A DNA stretch of 41,403 nucleotides. It comes from Desulfovibrio sp. (GTDB taxonomy: Bacteria > Desulfobacterota > Desulfovibrionia > Desulfovibrionales > Desulfovibrionaceae). The translations under genes and the position numbers were made by a program. Position 1 is the first letter of the stretch. Every line of letters starts with the position of its first letter. The notes beneath the pieces are model-generated. The model had not been told where the DNA came from and made no database searches. It saw only the letters and a list, made by a program, of their open reading frames with translations. This document shows, one piece after another, positions 14,677 through 24,648 of the stretch. The stretch spans positions 1 to 41,403 of the forward strand of contig JAISKK010000157.1 of the NCBI GenBank assembly GCA_031260965.1. Reading direction: 5' to 3'.

Positions 14677-17600
14677 CTAAACAGTCTGCGCCTGTCGCTT
14701 TTGCTTTTCCCGCGCAAAACGGTCCAGAAAAATATACACCACCGGGGTCGTATACAGGGTAAGCACCTGGCTGACCAAAAGACCGCCGACAATGGTAATG
14801 CCGAGCGGCGTGCGCATCTCCGCCCCGTCACCCCGGCCGAAGAGCAACGGCAAAGCCCCGCCTATTGCCGCCATGGTCGTCATCATGATCGGGCGAAAAC
14901 GCATCAGACAGGCCTTGTATATGGCCTCCTGGGCTGAAAGCCCCTCCCGCCGCCGCGCCTCCACGGCAAAATCGATCATCAGGATGGCGTTTTTCTTGAC
15001 TATTCCCGCGAGGAGCAAAACCCCTATGAAGGCGATAACCGTGAACTCCGCGCCGAAGGCCATCAGACCCAGAATAGCTCCCACTCCGGCGGACGGCAGG
15101 GTGGAGAGGATGGTCAGGGGATGGATGAAACTCTCGTACAAAACCCCCAGTACCACATAGAGGGTGATCAGGGCGGCGAGGATCAGCAGCGGCTGATCCC
15201 GCAGGGAGGAGGCAAAGGCCCCGGCCACGCCGGAAAAGCTGCCGTGCACGGCTTCGGGCATACGCAGTCCGGCCAGGGTTTCATCAATACGCTCCTGCAC
15301 CTGGGAGAGGGAGACGCCGGGCAGCAGATTGAAGGAAATGGTCGCCGAGGTGAACTGGGCCTGATGCGATACGGAAAGGGAAGTCAGGGTCGGAGAAAAG
15401 CTGGAGAAGGCGTTCAAGGGCACCAGGCGGCTGCCGGAACTGTCCTGCGCGGCCACGGAAAAGAGGGAGGACCCGGCGTTGCCGGAGAGTCCGGTGGCGG
15501 CCAGCGCGGGCGCGGAGGCGGATTTCAGGGACGCCGGCACATAAAGATGGAAAAGGCCGTCCGGGCCTTGCAGATAGGGTTCGTCAAACTCCATGACCAC
15601 CCGGTACTGGTTCATGTCCGTGTAGATGGTGGAGGCGAAGGCCTGTCCGAAGGCCAGACCCAGTGCTGTATCCACCTGTTTCTGGGTGATGCCGAGACGC
15701 GCCATAACCTCCCTGTCCACGCTGACTGTGGTCTGTAAACCGCGCGTTTCCTGATCCGAATTTACGTCCCTCAAGCCGGGAATTTTCCGGAAAGCCTCGG
15801 TCACCAGCGGGGCCCAGACGCGCAAAAGTTGCAAATCATCGCTTTGCAGGGTGAACTGGTGCTCGGCCCGGGTGCGCCGACCCCCGATACGCAGATCCTG
15901 CATGGGAGTGAGAAAAAGTTCTCCGCCGGGCACAACGGAGAGTTGTTCACGCAGTTCATTTATGATCTGGGCGGCGTTTTTTTTGCGTTCGGACGAGGGT
16001 TTCAGGGTAACGAAGACCATCCCGGAGTTGCGCTGCTGCCCGCCGGTAAATCCTCCCACCTGGGCCACATCCGGGTGAGCGTCCACTATATCCATAAGGG
16101 CTGTCAGTTTGGGTTTCATGGACTGAAAGGAAATGCTCTGGTCGGCCTGGATCATGCCGAAGATCTGCCCCACATCCTGTTGCGGGAAAAAGCCCTTGGG
16201 CACGATGATATACAGATAGACGTTGAAGACCATGGTGAGGATCAGGGCCAGCAGGGTCAGCCACTTATGGGCCAGGGCTATGCTCAGGGTACGGGCGTAG
16301 CCGGCATGCAGCCGATCCAGACAGCCGCCCCAGGCAGATATGGCGCGGGAGAAAAAGGCGGCCATAAGAGCGCGCGCCCCGCTTTGGCCCGAAGGCGGAA
16401 CATTCCTGCCCCGGTGTTCATCTTCCCGCAGAATCTGGGCGCAAAGCATGGGGGTTGAGACCAGAGAAACCAGCAGGGAAACCAGCACGGCGGCGGAGAG
16501 GGTGACGGCGAATTCCTGGAAAAGCCTGCCCATGAGTCCGCCCATGCCCAGAATGGGAATAAAAATGGCCACCAGGGAGAGGCTTATGGAGAGGACGGTA
16601 AAAGATACTTCTCTACTGCCGATACGCGCGGCCTGCGATACGTCTTCCCCGTTTTCCACATGCCGGACTATGTTTTCCGTGACCACGATGGCGTCGTCCA
16701 CGACAAAACCGGTAGCCACGGTCAGGGCCATGAGGGAGAGGTGGTTGAGGCTGAAGCCGCAGAGGTGCATGACCGCGAAGGTCCCGGCCAGGGACACGGG
16801 CACGGCCACGGCCGGGATGAAGGTGGCGCGCGCATTGCGCAAGAAGAGAAAGACGACCAGGATCACCAGACACATGGACATAACGAGCCCCCGCTCCACC
16901 TCACGCACCGAGGCGGCTATGGAGGGCGAGCGGTCCATGGTCACGGTAAAATCCACGCTTTCCGGCATCCAGGCGCGCAAGGTGGGCAGCATCTCGCGCA
17001 CATTGCGAACCGTTTCGATAATATTCGCGCCAGGCTGCTTATAGAGGATAAGCAAAATTGCGGGTTTGCCGTTGGCGTAACCGATATTCCGGGAGTCCTC
17101 CACTCCATCCCTGATCTCTGCCACATCGGAGAGACGCAGGGCCGCGCCGTCCTGCCAGCGGATAATCAGGGGGGCGAAGTCGGCCGCCCTGCGCAGACGG
17201 TCTGCCGCGCCCACTGCCCGAAGTGTTGTGTCGTCTTCCAGCAGCCCCTTGGGGCTGTTGACGTTGGACCGCATTATGGCGGCGCGTGTTTCCTCCAGGG
17301 ACAGGCCCCGGCTGTGCAGGGCGCCTGGATTTATCTCCACGCGCACGGCGGGCAGGGAGGCCCCGCCGACCACCACCTCGCCCACGCCGTAAACCTGGGA
17401 AAGTTTCTGCGCGAACACCGAGGAGGCTATATCGTAAAGATCGCCCAGATTCATGCTGTCCGAAGTAAGTCCGATGACCATAACCGGGGCATCGGCCGGA
17501 TTGCTTTTCTTGTAACTCGGATTACGCGGCAGCACCGGCAGGGTGGACCGCGCGGCGTTGATCGCGGACTGCACATCGCGGGCGGCCCCGTCTATATCGC

Positions 17601-17895
17601 GGGAAAGATCAAATTGCAGGACTACGCCGGTATTGCCCTGGGTGCTGGTGGAGGTCATCTCGGTCACCCCGGCGATGCGGCCCAGAGCGCGCTCCAGAGG
17701 GGTCGCGACGGTGGCCGCCATGGTTTCCGGGCTGGCCCCGGGCATGGCGGCCCGTACCCGGATGGTGGCGAAATCCACCTGGGGCAGGGGCGACACCGGC
17801 AAAAGCGCATAGGCCGCGATGCCGACCAGGGCCACGGCCAGGGTGAGCAGGGTTGTGCCCACCGGACGGGAAATGAAGGGCGCGGACAGGTTCAT
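14677..17895 (-). CDS. mdtC: RND efflux pump inner-membrane subunit, MdtC-like
   Basis: This is a 1072-residue proton-driven RND transporter of the HAE1 class. It opens MNLSAPFISRPVGTTLLTLA, the usual first-helix motif of MdtC. Two periplasmic porter loops follow TM1 and TM7. The proton-relay aspartates D400-D401 sit in [14 protein letters not shown] on TM4, and the matching lysine is in [14 protein letters not shown] on TM10. It is the second gene of a pair with the MdtB-like subunit 46 bases upstream; MdtB and MdtC form a mixed trimer in known systems that export bile salts, novobiocin and similar compounds. No periplasmic adaptor (MdtA) and no TolC-like protein is encoded alongside. tRNA-His follows on the same strand. 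Confidence 0.93.
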   Translation of the reverse strand: MNLSAPFISRPVGTTLLTLAVALVGIAAYALLPVSPLPQVDFATIRVRAAMPGASPETMAATVATPLERALGRIAGVTEMTSTSTQGNTGVVLQFDLSRDIDGAARDVQSAINAARSTLPVLPRNPSYKKSNPADAPVMVIGLTSDSMNLGDLYDIASSVFAQKLSQVYGVGEVVVGGASLPAVRVEINPGALHSRGLSLEETRAAIMRSNVNSPKGLLEDDTTLRAVGAADRLRRAADFAPLIIRWQDGAALRLSDVAEIRDGVEDSRNIGYANGKPAILLILYKQPGANIIETVRNVREMLPTLRAWMPESVDFTVTMDRSPSIAASVREVERGLVMSMCLVILVVFLFLRNARATFIPAVAVPVSLAGTFAVMHLCGFSLNHLSLMALTVATGFVVDDAIVVTENIVRHVENGEDVSQAARIGSREVSFTVLSISLSLVAIFIPILGMGGLMGRLFQEFAVTLSAAVLVSLLVSLVSTPMLCAQILREDEHRGRNVPPSGQSGARALMAAFFSRAISAWGGCLDRLHAGYARTLSIALAHKWLTLLALILTMVFNVYLYIIVPKGFFPQQDVGQIFGMIQADQSISFQSMKPKLTALMDIVDAHPDVAQVGGFTGGQQRNSGMVFVTLKPSSERKKNAAQIINELREQLSVVPGGELFLTPMQDLRIGGRRTRAEHQFTLQSDDLQLLRVWAPLVTEAFRKIPGLRDVNSDQETRGLQTTVSVDREVMARLGITQKQVDTALGLAFGQAFASTIYTDMNQYRVVMEFDEPYLQGPDGLFHLYVPASLKSASAPALAATGLSGNAGSSLFSVAAQDSSGSRLVPLNAFSSFSPTLTSLSVSHQAQFTSATISFNLLPGVSLSQVQERIDETLAGLRMPEAVHGSFSGVAGAFASSLRDQPLLILAALITLYVVLGVLYESFIHPLTILSTLPSAGVGAILGLMAFGAEFTVIAFIGVLLLAGIVKKNAILMIDFAVEARRREGLSAQEAIYKACLMRFRPIMMTTMAAIGGALPLLFGRGDGAEMRTPLGITIVGGLLVSQVLTLYTTPVVYIFLDRFAREKQKRQAQTV

Positions 17896-17941
17896 GCTGC
17901 GCCCCGAAAAGGGCTGCCTGACATGCAGGCTGCGGTCAAAG

Positions 17942-20900
17942 TCATGCCCGGCTCCGGCCCCGGAAACGGCGGCTCAAACGATCAAAGGTCAGATAAATCA
18001 CAGGGGTAGTGAAAAGGGTCAAGGCCTGACTGACCAAAAGACCACCGACCATAGTCACGCCCAAGGGACGGCGCAGTTCCGAACCCATGCCGTCGCCGAA
18101 CATCATGGGCAGGGCGCTGAACAGGGCCGCGAAGGTGGTCATGAGGATGGGGCGCAGGCGCAGGATGCAGGCCTGATGAATGGCCTCGCGGGCGCTTTTG
18201 CCCTCCTTGCGCTCTGCCTCAAGGGCGAAGTCAATCATCATGATCGCGTTCTTTTTGACGATGCCGATGAGCAGGATAATGCCGATGATGCCGACAATGC
18301 CGAGATCCAGGTCAAAGGCCAGCAAAGCCAGAAGCGCCCCTACCCCGGCCGAAGGCAGGGTGGAGAGGATGGTTATGGGGTGGATATAGTGCTCGTACAA
18401 TACGCCGAGTACGATATACATGGTCAGCACGGCAGCCAGGATGAGCCAGAGGGTTCCGGAAAGAGAGGAGCGGAAAGCCTTGGCCGCGCCCTCAAAGGTC
18501 AGGGGCAGGGAGGGCGGCAGGTCAATCGCGCGCGCCGTCTCTTCTATGGCGGCCACGGCTTCGCCCAGGCTGTGACCTTTGCCGAGGTTGAAGGAAATGG
18601 TGGAGGAAGGAAACTGCCCCTGGCGGTTGATGACGAGAGGCGCTTCGCGTTCCTCCATCCTGGTCACGGAACTCAAAGGGACCATGGTCCCGCCCGTCCC
18701 GCTCACATAGATGTACTCGAAACTTGAAGCGTCGCGGCGAAATTCCGGTTTGGCCTCCAGGATCACCCGGTACTGGCTGCTCTGGGTAAAAATGGTGGAG
18801 ATGATACGCTGCCCGAAGGCGCTGTAGAGGGCGCTGTCTATGGCCGCTGTAGAAACACCGAAGAAAGCGGCCCGGTCCCTGTCTATGACCAGATAGGCCT
18901 GACGGCCGCCGGCATTGAGGTCCGAGGCCACGTCCGCGGTCTCTGGGATCGCGTTCAAGGCGCTGACCAGACGCGGAACCCATTCATTGAGGTTTTCCAG
19001 GGTCAGGGATTCGATGTTGAACTGGTACTGGGTGCGGGAGACCTTGTCCTCGATGGTGATGTCCTGGGTCGGCTGCATAAAGAGGCTGATCCCCGGCAAA
19101 ACGCGCACCTGCTCCGCGATGCGCCGGACAATATCCGGGGCGCGGCTGGCGCGTTCCTGCAGAGGTTTGAGATTGATGGACATACGCCCGCTGTTCAGAG
19201 TCGGATTCGTGCCGTCCACGCCGATAAAAGATGAAACGTCGGCCACATCCGGGTCCTGAAGCACCAGGGCGGCGAGTGCGCGCTGCCGCCTGGCCATTTC
19301 GGAAAAACTTATGTCCTGCGGAGCTTCCGTGACTCCGGAGATCAGGCCGGTGTCCTGCACGGGGAAAAAGCCCTTGGGGATTACGAGATAAAGGCCGATG
19401 GTCAGGACCAGGGTGGTCAGGGCCACGGCCAGGGTCAGAGCCTGACGATCAAGAACAACGAGAAGCGCCCGGTCATAAAGGCGCAGAACACGGTCCCAGA
19501 CGCCCGGCCCGCCCTTTCCCTCCCGGTGGCGGGCCGGGCGCAGCAGATAGGCGCACATCATGGGCGTAAGACTGAGGGAAAGAACAGCCGAAAGCAGAAT
19601 GGACACGGCCAGGGTGACGGCGAATTCCCTGAACAGGCGACCCACCACATCACCCATGAACAACAGGGGGATAAGCACCGCTACCAGGGATATGGTCAGG
19701 GAAATGATGGTGAATCCGATCTGGGCGGAACCGGAGATCGCCGCCTCCAGAGGACTTTTGCCGTCTTCAATGTGACGGCTGATGTTCTCGGTGACCACAA
19801 TGGCGTCGTCTACCACAAAACCTGTGGCTATGGTCAGGGCCATAAGCGTGAGGTTGTTGATGGAAAAGCCGAGAAAATACATAAGACCGAAGCTCCCCAC
19901 CAGAGAGAGGGGCACGGCCGTGCCGGGGATGATGGTGGCGGGCAGGTTGCCGAGAAAGAAGAACATTATGGCCACGACCATGACCACGGCCAGAACGAGT
20001 TCAAACTGCACGTCGCGCACTGTGGCCCGTGTGGTCAAGGTGCGGTCCGTGAGAATATCCACATTGACGTTGCCGGGGAGAGCCGCGCGCAGAGCGGGCA
20101 GGATAGACTTTATCTCGTCCGCCACCCGGATGATGTTCGCTCCCGGCTGTCTTTGCACGTTGATGATGATCGCGGGTGTGGTATTGCGCCAGGCGGCCAT
20201 CCGCTCGTTCTCCGCCCCGTCCGTGAGGTCGGCCACTGCGGAGAGATAGACAGGGGCATCGTTCTTGTAGCCGATGATCAACTGCCGGTATTCGTCCGCG
20301 CTGCGCAACTGGTCGTTGGCGTCAATGCTGGAGGCGCGTTCCGGTCCGTCAAAACTGCCCTTGGCTATGTTCACATTGGCGTTGGCCACGGCGTTGCGCA
20401 CATCGTCCAGGGAAAAGCCGTGCGCGGCGAGCAGGCGCGGATTGACCTGAACACGCACGGCGGGCTTCTGTCCCCCGGAGAGGCTGACCAGCCCCACCCC
20501 GGAGATCTGGGATATTTTCTGGGCCAGACGCGTGTCAACCAGATCCTGCAAACGCGGCAGAGGCATGCCCGTAGAGGTGGCGGCGAGGATCATGATCGGG
20601 GGATCGGCAGGGTTGACCTTGTTATAGATGGGCGGGTTGGGGAGATCGGAGGGCAGATAGCCGCCGGCGGCGTTGATGGCCGCCTGCACCTGCTGTTCCG
20701 CCACATCCAGGCTCATTTCCAGAATGAATTGCAGGGTAATGACCGAGGCCCCGCCCGAACTCTGGGAAGACATGCGGTTCAAGCCCGGCATCTGCCCGAA
20801 CTGGCCCTCCAGAGGCGCGGTTATTCCGGAGGTGATGACCTCCGGACCCGCTCCCGGATAAATCGTCACTACCTGAATGGTGGGGTAGTCTATTTCCGGC

Positions 20901-21013
20901 AGGGCGGAGATGGGTAAATTGCGGTAGGCGAGCAGACCGGAAAGGAAAAGCGCCGCCGTAAGCAGGGAGGTGGCGACCGGGCGCAGAATGAAAATGCGGG
21001 AGGGATTGAACAT
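17942..21013 (-). CDS. mdtB: RND efflux pump inner-membrane subunit, MdtB-like
   Basis: This 1023-residue RND transporter is paralogous to the next gene. The start [20 protein letters not shown] is typical of MdtB. The TM4 proton-relay pair is D402-D403 in [14 protein letters not shown], and TM10 has [14 protein letters not shown]. Two large periplasmic loops make the drug-binding porter domain. The predicted start has only a weak Shine-Dalgarno (TAGG about 10 bases upstream) and lies 9 bases after the TPR lipoprotein stop, so translation is probably coupled. The absence of an adaptor gene is unusual, since mdtA normally leads this operon. Confidence 0.93.
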   Translation of the reverse strand: MFNPSRIFILRPVATSLLTAALFLSGLLAYRNLPISALPEIDYPTIQVVTIYPGAGPEVITSGITAPLEGQFGQMPGLNRMSSQSSGGASVITLQFILEMSLDVAEQQVQAAINAAGGYLPSDLPNPPIYNKVNPADPPIMILAATSTGMPLPRLQDLVDTRLAQKISQISGVGLVSLSGGQKPAVRVQVNPRLLAAHGFSLDDVRNAVANANVNIAKGSFDGPERASSIDANDQLRSADEYRQLIIGYKNDAPVYLSAVADLTDGAENERMAAWRNTTPAIIINVQRQPGANIIRVADEIKSILPALRAALPGNVNVDILTDRTLTTRATVRDVQFELVLAVVMVVAIMFFFLGNLPATIIPGTAVPLSLVGSFGLMYFLGFSINNLTLMALTIATGFVVDDAIVVTENISRHIEDGKSPLEAAISGSAQIGFTIISLTISLVAVLIPLLFMGDVVGRLFREFAVTLAVSILLSAVLSLSLTPMMCAYLLRPARHREGKGGPGVWDRVLRLYDRALLVVLDRQALTLAVALTTLVLTIGLYLVIPKGFFPVQDTGLISGVTEAPQDISFSEMARRQRALAALVLQDPDVADVSSFIGVDGTNPTLNSGRMSINLKPLQERASRAPDIVRRIAEQVRVLPGISLFMQPTQDITIEDKVSRTQYQFNIESLTLENLNEWVPRLVSALNAIPETADVASDLNAGGRQAYLVIDRDRAAFFGVSTAAIDSALYSAFGQRIISTIFTQSSQYRVILEAKPEFRRDASSFEYIYVSGTGGTMVPLSSVTRMEEREAPLVINRQGQFPSSTISFNLGKGHSLGEAVAAIEETARAIDLPPSLPLTFEGAAKAFRSSLSGTLWLILAAVLTMYIVLGVLYEHYIHPITILSTLPSAGVGALLALLAFDLDLGIVGIIGIILLIGIVKKNAIMMIDFALEAERKEGKSAREAIHQACILRLRPILMTTFAALFSALPMMFGDGMGSELRRPLGVTMVGGLLVSQALTLFTTPVIYLTFDRLSRRFRGRSRA

Positions 21014-21022
21014 TTCAAGAGC

Positions 21023-21814
21023 CTAGGGGCATAGTTTTTCCTTGCGCGCGGTATTCAGAAAAGAGCAGTCCCCGGCGGCGCAGCCATTTTTGAACGCGGC
21101 GCAGGCCGCCTTTCTGTCATCCTGTCCCAGTTCCAGCACTCCGAGATAATTCGCCGCCCCTGCGTGTTTGGGATTAAGGCTCAGGGCATAGTCCAAATCA
21201 CGTCTGGCCGCTTTGATCTGCCCGGACCTTATGGAAACCAGGGCGCGCAGGGAGTAGTTGTCAGCGCTCGGCGCGAGACGGACGGCTTTTGTCATATCCT
21301 CGAAAGATTCTTCGCGCAGACCCAGTTCGCTGGCGGCCAGACCGCGCCGGGCGTAGGCGGGAGCGTATTGGGGCTCAAGTTTGATAACCCGGTCCAGCAG
21401 GACGCGCGCCTTGTCCGGATCCGCGCAGACCTCGGCCTTGAGCGTTTTCACTGCCCCACCCTGCCAGAGCGCAAGCGCCCGGGTCATGGCCCTGGCCGCC
21501 TCCGGCCTGAGCGTCTCCACTCCCGCGCCCGCATCCGAAGCGCCTGACCCACTTTGGACGCTGCCCGCGGAAGCGCCCCCCCCTCCCTCTTCCAGTCCGG
21601 GTCTTTGCGCCCCGTCCGTGCCGAGGCTGGAGCCGGGCCTTTCTTTGGCGGAACAGGCCGCGAGGACGCCCACAAGACAACAGAGAACAATATGGAGCAA
21701 AAGTCTGCTCCGGGAGAAAGATTTTTTACCTGCATCCGTCATTTCTTTGCCGGGGTCAGCAGGGGCCAGCGGAGCGGGGGGCGGTCCCGCATAAGATCCG
21801 GGAGAAGTATTCAT
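21023..21814 (-). CDS. TPR-repeat lipoprotein preceding mdtB
   Basis: This 263-residue protein carries a lipoprotein signal, with a hydrophobic stretch at about 38-53 ending in the lipobox LAAC (Cys54), after an unusually long Pro/Ala-rich N-terminal lead. The strong Shine-Dalgarno AAGGAG before ATG 21814 favours the long form; ATG 21742 would give a normal-length signal peptide but has a poor site. After a Ser/Gly-rich linker the C-terminal half contains about three tetratricopeptide repeats (for example YAPAYARRGLAASELGLREE, and NPKHAGAANYLGVLELGQDD). It lies 9 bases before mdtB, in the slot where the adaptor gene usually stands. It could be an envelope scaffold for the pump, but that role is an inference from position. 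Confidence 0.75.
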   Translation of the reverse strand: MNTSPGSYAGPPPAPLAPADPGKEMTDAGKKSFSRSRLLLHIVLCCLVGVLAACSAKERPGSSLGTDGAQRPGLEEGGGGASAGSVQSGSGASDAGAGVETLRPEAARAMTRALALWQGGAVKTLKAEVCADPDKARVLLDRVIKLEPQYAPAYARRGLAASELGLREESFEDMTKAVRLAPSADNYSLRALVSIRSGQIKAARRDLDYALSLNPKHAGAANYLGVLELGQDDRKAACAAFKNGCAAGDCSFLNTARKEKLCP

Positions 21815-21845
21815 AGCGGCTCCTTATATAAAATGAACTGCTGCC

Positions 21846-23735
21846 TTATTTTTCAAAAAGCGCGCTCAGGCGCGCGCGCACAAGTTCCGCCCTGGCCCGG
21901 CCTATGCCGGGCGTGGCGGCCAGTTCGGAGACATCGGCCCCGGCCATGGCGACCAGGGAGCCAAAGCGCTCGAAAAGGGCGCGGGCCAGTTTTGGCCCTA
22001 TGCCGGGCATTGCGGTCAATTCTCCGGCCAAAGCCGCCGACGTCCTGGCCCTTCTGTGCCGGCTCACAACGAAATTATGCGCCGTATCGCGGATGTGCTG
22101 CAAGTATAAAAGCTCTGCCGCGCCGGCGGGGAAATTCAGGGGATTGCTCCGTCCGGGCAGAAAAATACGGTCATTGTCCTTGCCCGCCCTGCGGTCCGTA
22201 TGTCCGCTCTCATCCCTGGCCTTGGCTATGGAGGCCAGAATGAAGTCGGCATCAGCCTCCAGACCCGTTTTCAGCTTCTTGGCGCTGAAAACGCCGTTTA
22301 CAGCGGAAAGCTGCCCCCGGCCTCCGTCGATGAGTATGAGGTCCGGCCAGCCTTTGTCATTTTGGCGCTCTGCCCGACGCTCGGCCCAGGCGGCAAGGGC
22401 CGCGTAGTCATCCCCGCCGGCCGCGTCCGCCCGCGCCTCAATATTATAGGCGCGGTATTCCCCTTTCAAGGCTTTTTCGTCCTCAAAAACCACCATGCCG
22501 GCGCGGATATGGCTGCCTCCAGTGTGCGAGATGTCCACCGCTTCTATGCGCCGGATCGGTCTGAAGCTGCGAAAGCGTTTTTGCAAAAGATCGGCCAGCA
22601 CGGGCCGGGCCAGGGACAGGGCCGCCTCACGGGCGTTGGACGCGGCCATCCGGGATAAATTGTCCTCATCCCGCCCTTTGGGGGCGGAAATCTGCACGGC
22701 AGCGCCGCGAATCTCCGCCAGCGCGGCTTCCAGGGTCTGGAAGGAGGATTCTTCCCCGGCCGGGATCCAGGGCAGCACGATGCGCGGCGGAATACTCTCC
22801 CCCAGCCCCCGGCGTTGCAGGTAATACTGCGGGACAAAGCCGGTCAGCAGTTCCGGGGCGTCCTCCATGCCAAGCCCGGCCCAGAAAAAATTACGCCCGT
22901 CCAGCAACAGTCCGCCCCGGACAAAGACCACGCCCAGGGCCAGTCCCTGGGGAAGCTGGGCCAGACCCGCCAGATCCAGGTCTTTGTCTTCGTCCAGCAC
23001 AACGGACTGCCGCTCCAGGGTTTTTTCCAGGGCACGGATCTGGTCCCGCAGCCGCGCCGCGTCCTCAAAACGCAGGGAACGTGCGGCCGCGCGCATTTCT
23101 TCTTTCAAAGCACGCGCCAGGACGCGGGTTTTCCCGGACAGCAAAAGCGCCACATCCCCAAGCAGGGTTTTATATACTTGCTGATCAACGGGCAGAACGC
23201 AAGGGGCCAGGCATTGGCCGATGTCATAATAAAGGCAGGGGCGGGTGCGGTTGGCAAAGGCCGCGTCGCGGCAACGGCGCAGGGGAAAATGCCTGTGAAT
23301 GAGACGCCAGGTTTCGCGCGCTGCCATCCCCGAGGAATAGGGGCCGAAATAGCGCGCCTGCCCGCTCTTTCCCCCTTCCTTGGAACGGCGCACTATTTCC
23401 ACGCGCGGATAGGGCACTTTGCCGTCTATGCGGAAAAGCAGATATTCCTTGTCGTCTCGCAGGACAATATTATAGCGGGGCCGGTATTTTTTGATCAGGC
23501 TGGCTTCCAGAAGCAGGGCTTCCTTTTCCGTGCCTGTGCGCAAAATTTCAATATTTTGCGCATGTTGGAGCATAAGCTGTGTCTTCTGGGGCAGGGAGGC
23601 GGATTTACGGAAATAGGAGGTCAGACGCCGGCGCAGGTGCTTGGCCTTGCCAACATAAAGAATATGTCCGGCGCTGTCTTTATACAGGTACACGCCGGGT
23701 TCCTCCGGGAAGAGGGACAGATCCGGTTTTTGCAT
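21846..23735 (-). CDS. uvrC: UvrABC excinuclease subunit C
   Basis: This is the nucleotide excision repair nuclease that makes both incisions around a UvrB-bound lesion. All domains are present in 629 residues. The N-terminal GIY-YIG nuclease has GVYLYKDSAGHILYVGKAKH (about 14-33). A UvrB-binding UVR motif contains RSLRFEDAARLRDQIRALE. The RNase H-like endonuclease core has VDISHTGGSHIRAGMVVFED and DLILIDGGRGQL. Tandem helix-hairpin-helix motifs lie near the C terminus (TAMPGIGPKLARALFERFG, then TPGIGRARAELVRARL). Start ATG 23735 is family-typical. It precedes the TPR-mdtB-mdtC genes by 31 bases, so repair and efflux genes may share a transcript. Confidence 0.97.
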   Translation of the reverse strand: MQKPDLSLFPEEPGVYLYKDSAGHILYVGKAKHLRRRLTSYFRKSASLPQKTQLMLQHAQNIEILRTGTEKEALLLEASLIKKYRPRYNIVLRDDKEYLLFRIDGKVPYPRVEIVRRSKEGGKSGQARYFGPYSSGMAARETWRLIHRHFPLRRCRDAAFANRTRPCLYYDIGQCLAPCVLPVDQQVYKTLLGDVALLLSGKTRVLARALKEEMRAAARSLRFEDAARLRDQIRALEKTLERQSVVLDEDKDLDLAGLAQLPQGLALGVVFVRGGLLLDGRNFFWAGLGMEDAPELLTGFVPQYYLQRRGLGESIPPRIVLPWIPAGEESSFQTLEAALAEIRGAAVQISAPKGRDEDNLSRMAASNAREAALSLARPVLADLLQKRFRSFRPIRRIEAVDISHTGGSHIRAGMVVFEDEKALKGEYRAYNIEARADAAGGDDYAALAAWAERRAERQNDKGWPDLILIDGGRGQLSAVNGVFSAKKLKTGLEADADFILASIAKARDESGHTDRRAGKDNDRIFLPGRSNPLNFPAGAAELLYLQHIRDTAHNFVVSRHRRARTSAALAGELTAMPGIGPKLARALFERFGSLVAMAGADVSELAATPGIGRARAELVRARLSALFEK

Positions 23736-23760
23736 TTATTTGACAGCCCGCCGCATTCCG

Positions 23761-23788
23761 CCTTGCCGGCAAAGCCGGCGTCTCAAGG
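23761..23788. terminator. Nested hairpin between the methyltransferase gene and uvrC
   Basis: CCTTG (23761-23765) and CAAGG (23784-23788) enclose a perfect GCCGGC-AAA-GCCGGC hairpin (23765-23779). It lies in the 98-base gap upstream of uvrC. Without a T-run it may be a leader hairpin rather than a terminator. Confidence 0.4.
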
Positions 23789-23800
23789 CCGAACTGCCCA

Positions 23801-23835
23801 AGAGCAGATTAACATTGAAAATGAATATCTGCTCT
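23801..23835 (-). terminator. Hairpin at the methyltransferase stop codon
   Basis: AGAGCAGAT (23801-23809) and ATCTGCTCT (23827-23835) form a perfect 9-bp stem with a 17-base loop. The right arm overlaps the TAG stop of the minus-strand gene. It is followed by only TTGGG, so it is not a classic terminator; it may protect the 3' end or slow ribosomes. Confidence 0.45.
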
Positions 23836-24433
23836 AAGACCCGAAATGTTTTGCCGCCAGATCGCGCATGTCCTGTTCGGAACGCTCATTTTTGGTGGCT
23901 ATGGCTATTATGGTGAAAGTGGAGGGATAAGTGTTTATCCAGATCGAGGCAAAGCCGGCCTGGGCCACCGTGCCGGTCAGAGCGCGGGCGGTAAAGCCGC
24001 AGTTGTTGGCGTGGCGCGTGTATCCGGCGGCCAGGGCAGGACGAAAGCCGTACAGAATGTCCAGGGGCGCTACCGGACCGGCCGGGGATTCATAGGCCGG
24101 TTCCAGCAGTTTGTCCTCGGCGATCAGGACGCATGCCGTTTTGAGGTCCACGCTGCTCAACACCAGATAACCGTCGTCTTTGAGAACCCGGTGCAGATTG
24201 CGCAGGGAAGGCACAACCTCATGCGCGTAAAGACGCTCCAGGCTGTGAGCGGTATATACGGCGTCAAAAGACCCGCTCTTCACGCCGGACATGTCCAACA
24301 GGCTTGAAACTATGTCGGGGTTGACATCCTGGCTTGCGTCCATACGCGCGCATTCCCACGCTTCTGTGGCGAACTCGCGGGTAGTGCGGGACTTATCATT
24401 GCCGCCGCATGCGGCATAAAGAAATCTTGGCAT
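23834..24433 (-). CDS. Class I SAM-dependent methyltransferase-like protein
   Basis: This 199-residue protein has a Methyltransf_11-like core: a shortened N-terminal strand with [15 protein letters not shown], an acidic strand end ([20 protein letters not shown]), a [20 protein letters not shown] block and a [20 protein letters not shown] block. The glycine-rich SAM loop, usually ExGxGxG, is poor, so SAM binding is uncertain. Similar small proteins occur beside sugar and cell-envelope genes, and here the divergent neighbour is GDP-mannose 4,6-dehydratase. The substrate is unknown. The start ATG 24433 lies close to the gmd promoter on the other strand, and the two genes may influence each other. 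Confidence 0.75.
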   Translation of the reverse strand: MPRFLYAACGGNDKSRTTREFATEAWECARMDASQDVNPDIVSSLLDMSGVKSGSFDAVYTAHSLERLYAHEVVPSLRNLHRVLKDDGYLVLSSVDLKTACVLIAEDKLLEPAYESPAGPVAPLDILYGFRPALAAGYTRHANNCGFTARALTGTVAQAGFASIWINTYPSTFTIIAIATKNERSEQDMRDLAAKHFGS

Positions 24434-24450
24434 GGCAACCTTTTCCCTTA

Positions 24451-24480
24451 TTGACAGGAATTTTTATCCGGCCTCATAAT
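24451..24480 (+). promoter_or_regulatory. Near-consensus sigma-70 promoter for gmd
   Basis: A perfect -35 box TTGACA (24451-24456) and CATAAT (24475-24480) are 18 bases apart. Transcription from about 24487 would leave a leader of roughly 160 bases before gmd. The leader contains a small hairpin (TTGCCG with CGGCAA, near 24529) and a possible 18-codon ORF (24596-24652) whose stop overlaps the gmd ATG. Confidence 0.65.
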
Positions 24481-24648
24481 GATCGGACTTCAACTATTTT
24501 TTCACTTGTTTTTCTGTTTAATCTTTTTTGCCGGCTTCGGCAAGCGCCGATCGCGGATTGTCGATCCCGGGCTGCGGGAGGGTACAGATTTGCAAATGGA
24601 CAAGAGACGGCTTTGCGGCTACAAAACCTCCCTAAAAGGATCCAATTT

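Noticed and set aside
16660..18009. Long open frame (449 codons) on the plus strand opposite mdtC/mdtB
   Set aside because: It is the antisense shadow of a GC-rich RND gene; the residues are His/Gly/Gln-rich with no family resemblance, and it runs across the gap between two real genes.
19526..20917. 463-codon plus-strand frame opposite mdtB
   Set aside because: Shadow frame caused by codon bias of the real minus-strand gene, with low-complexity composition and no plausible ribosome site.
24409..24648. N-terminal extension of gmd by 80 codons
   Set aside because: It covers the promoter region and part of the divergent gene, and Gmd proteins start at the Rossmann motif found at 24649 with a good ribosome site.
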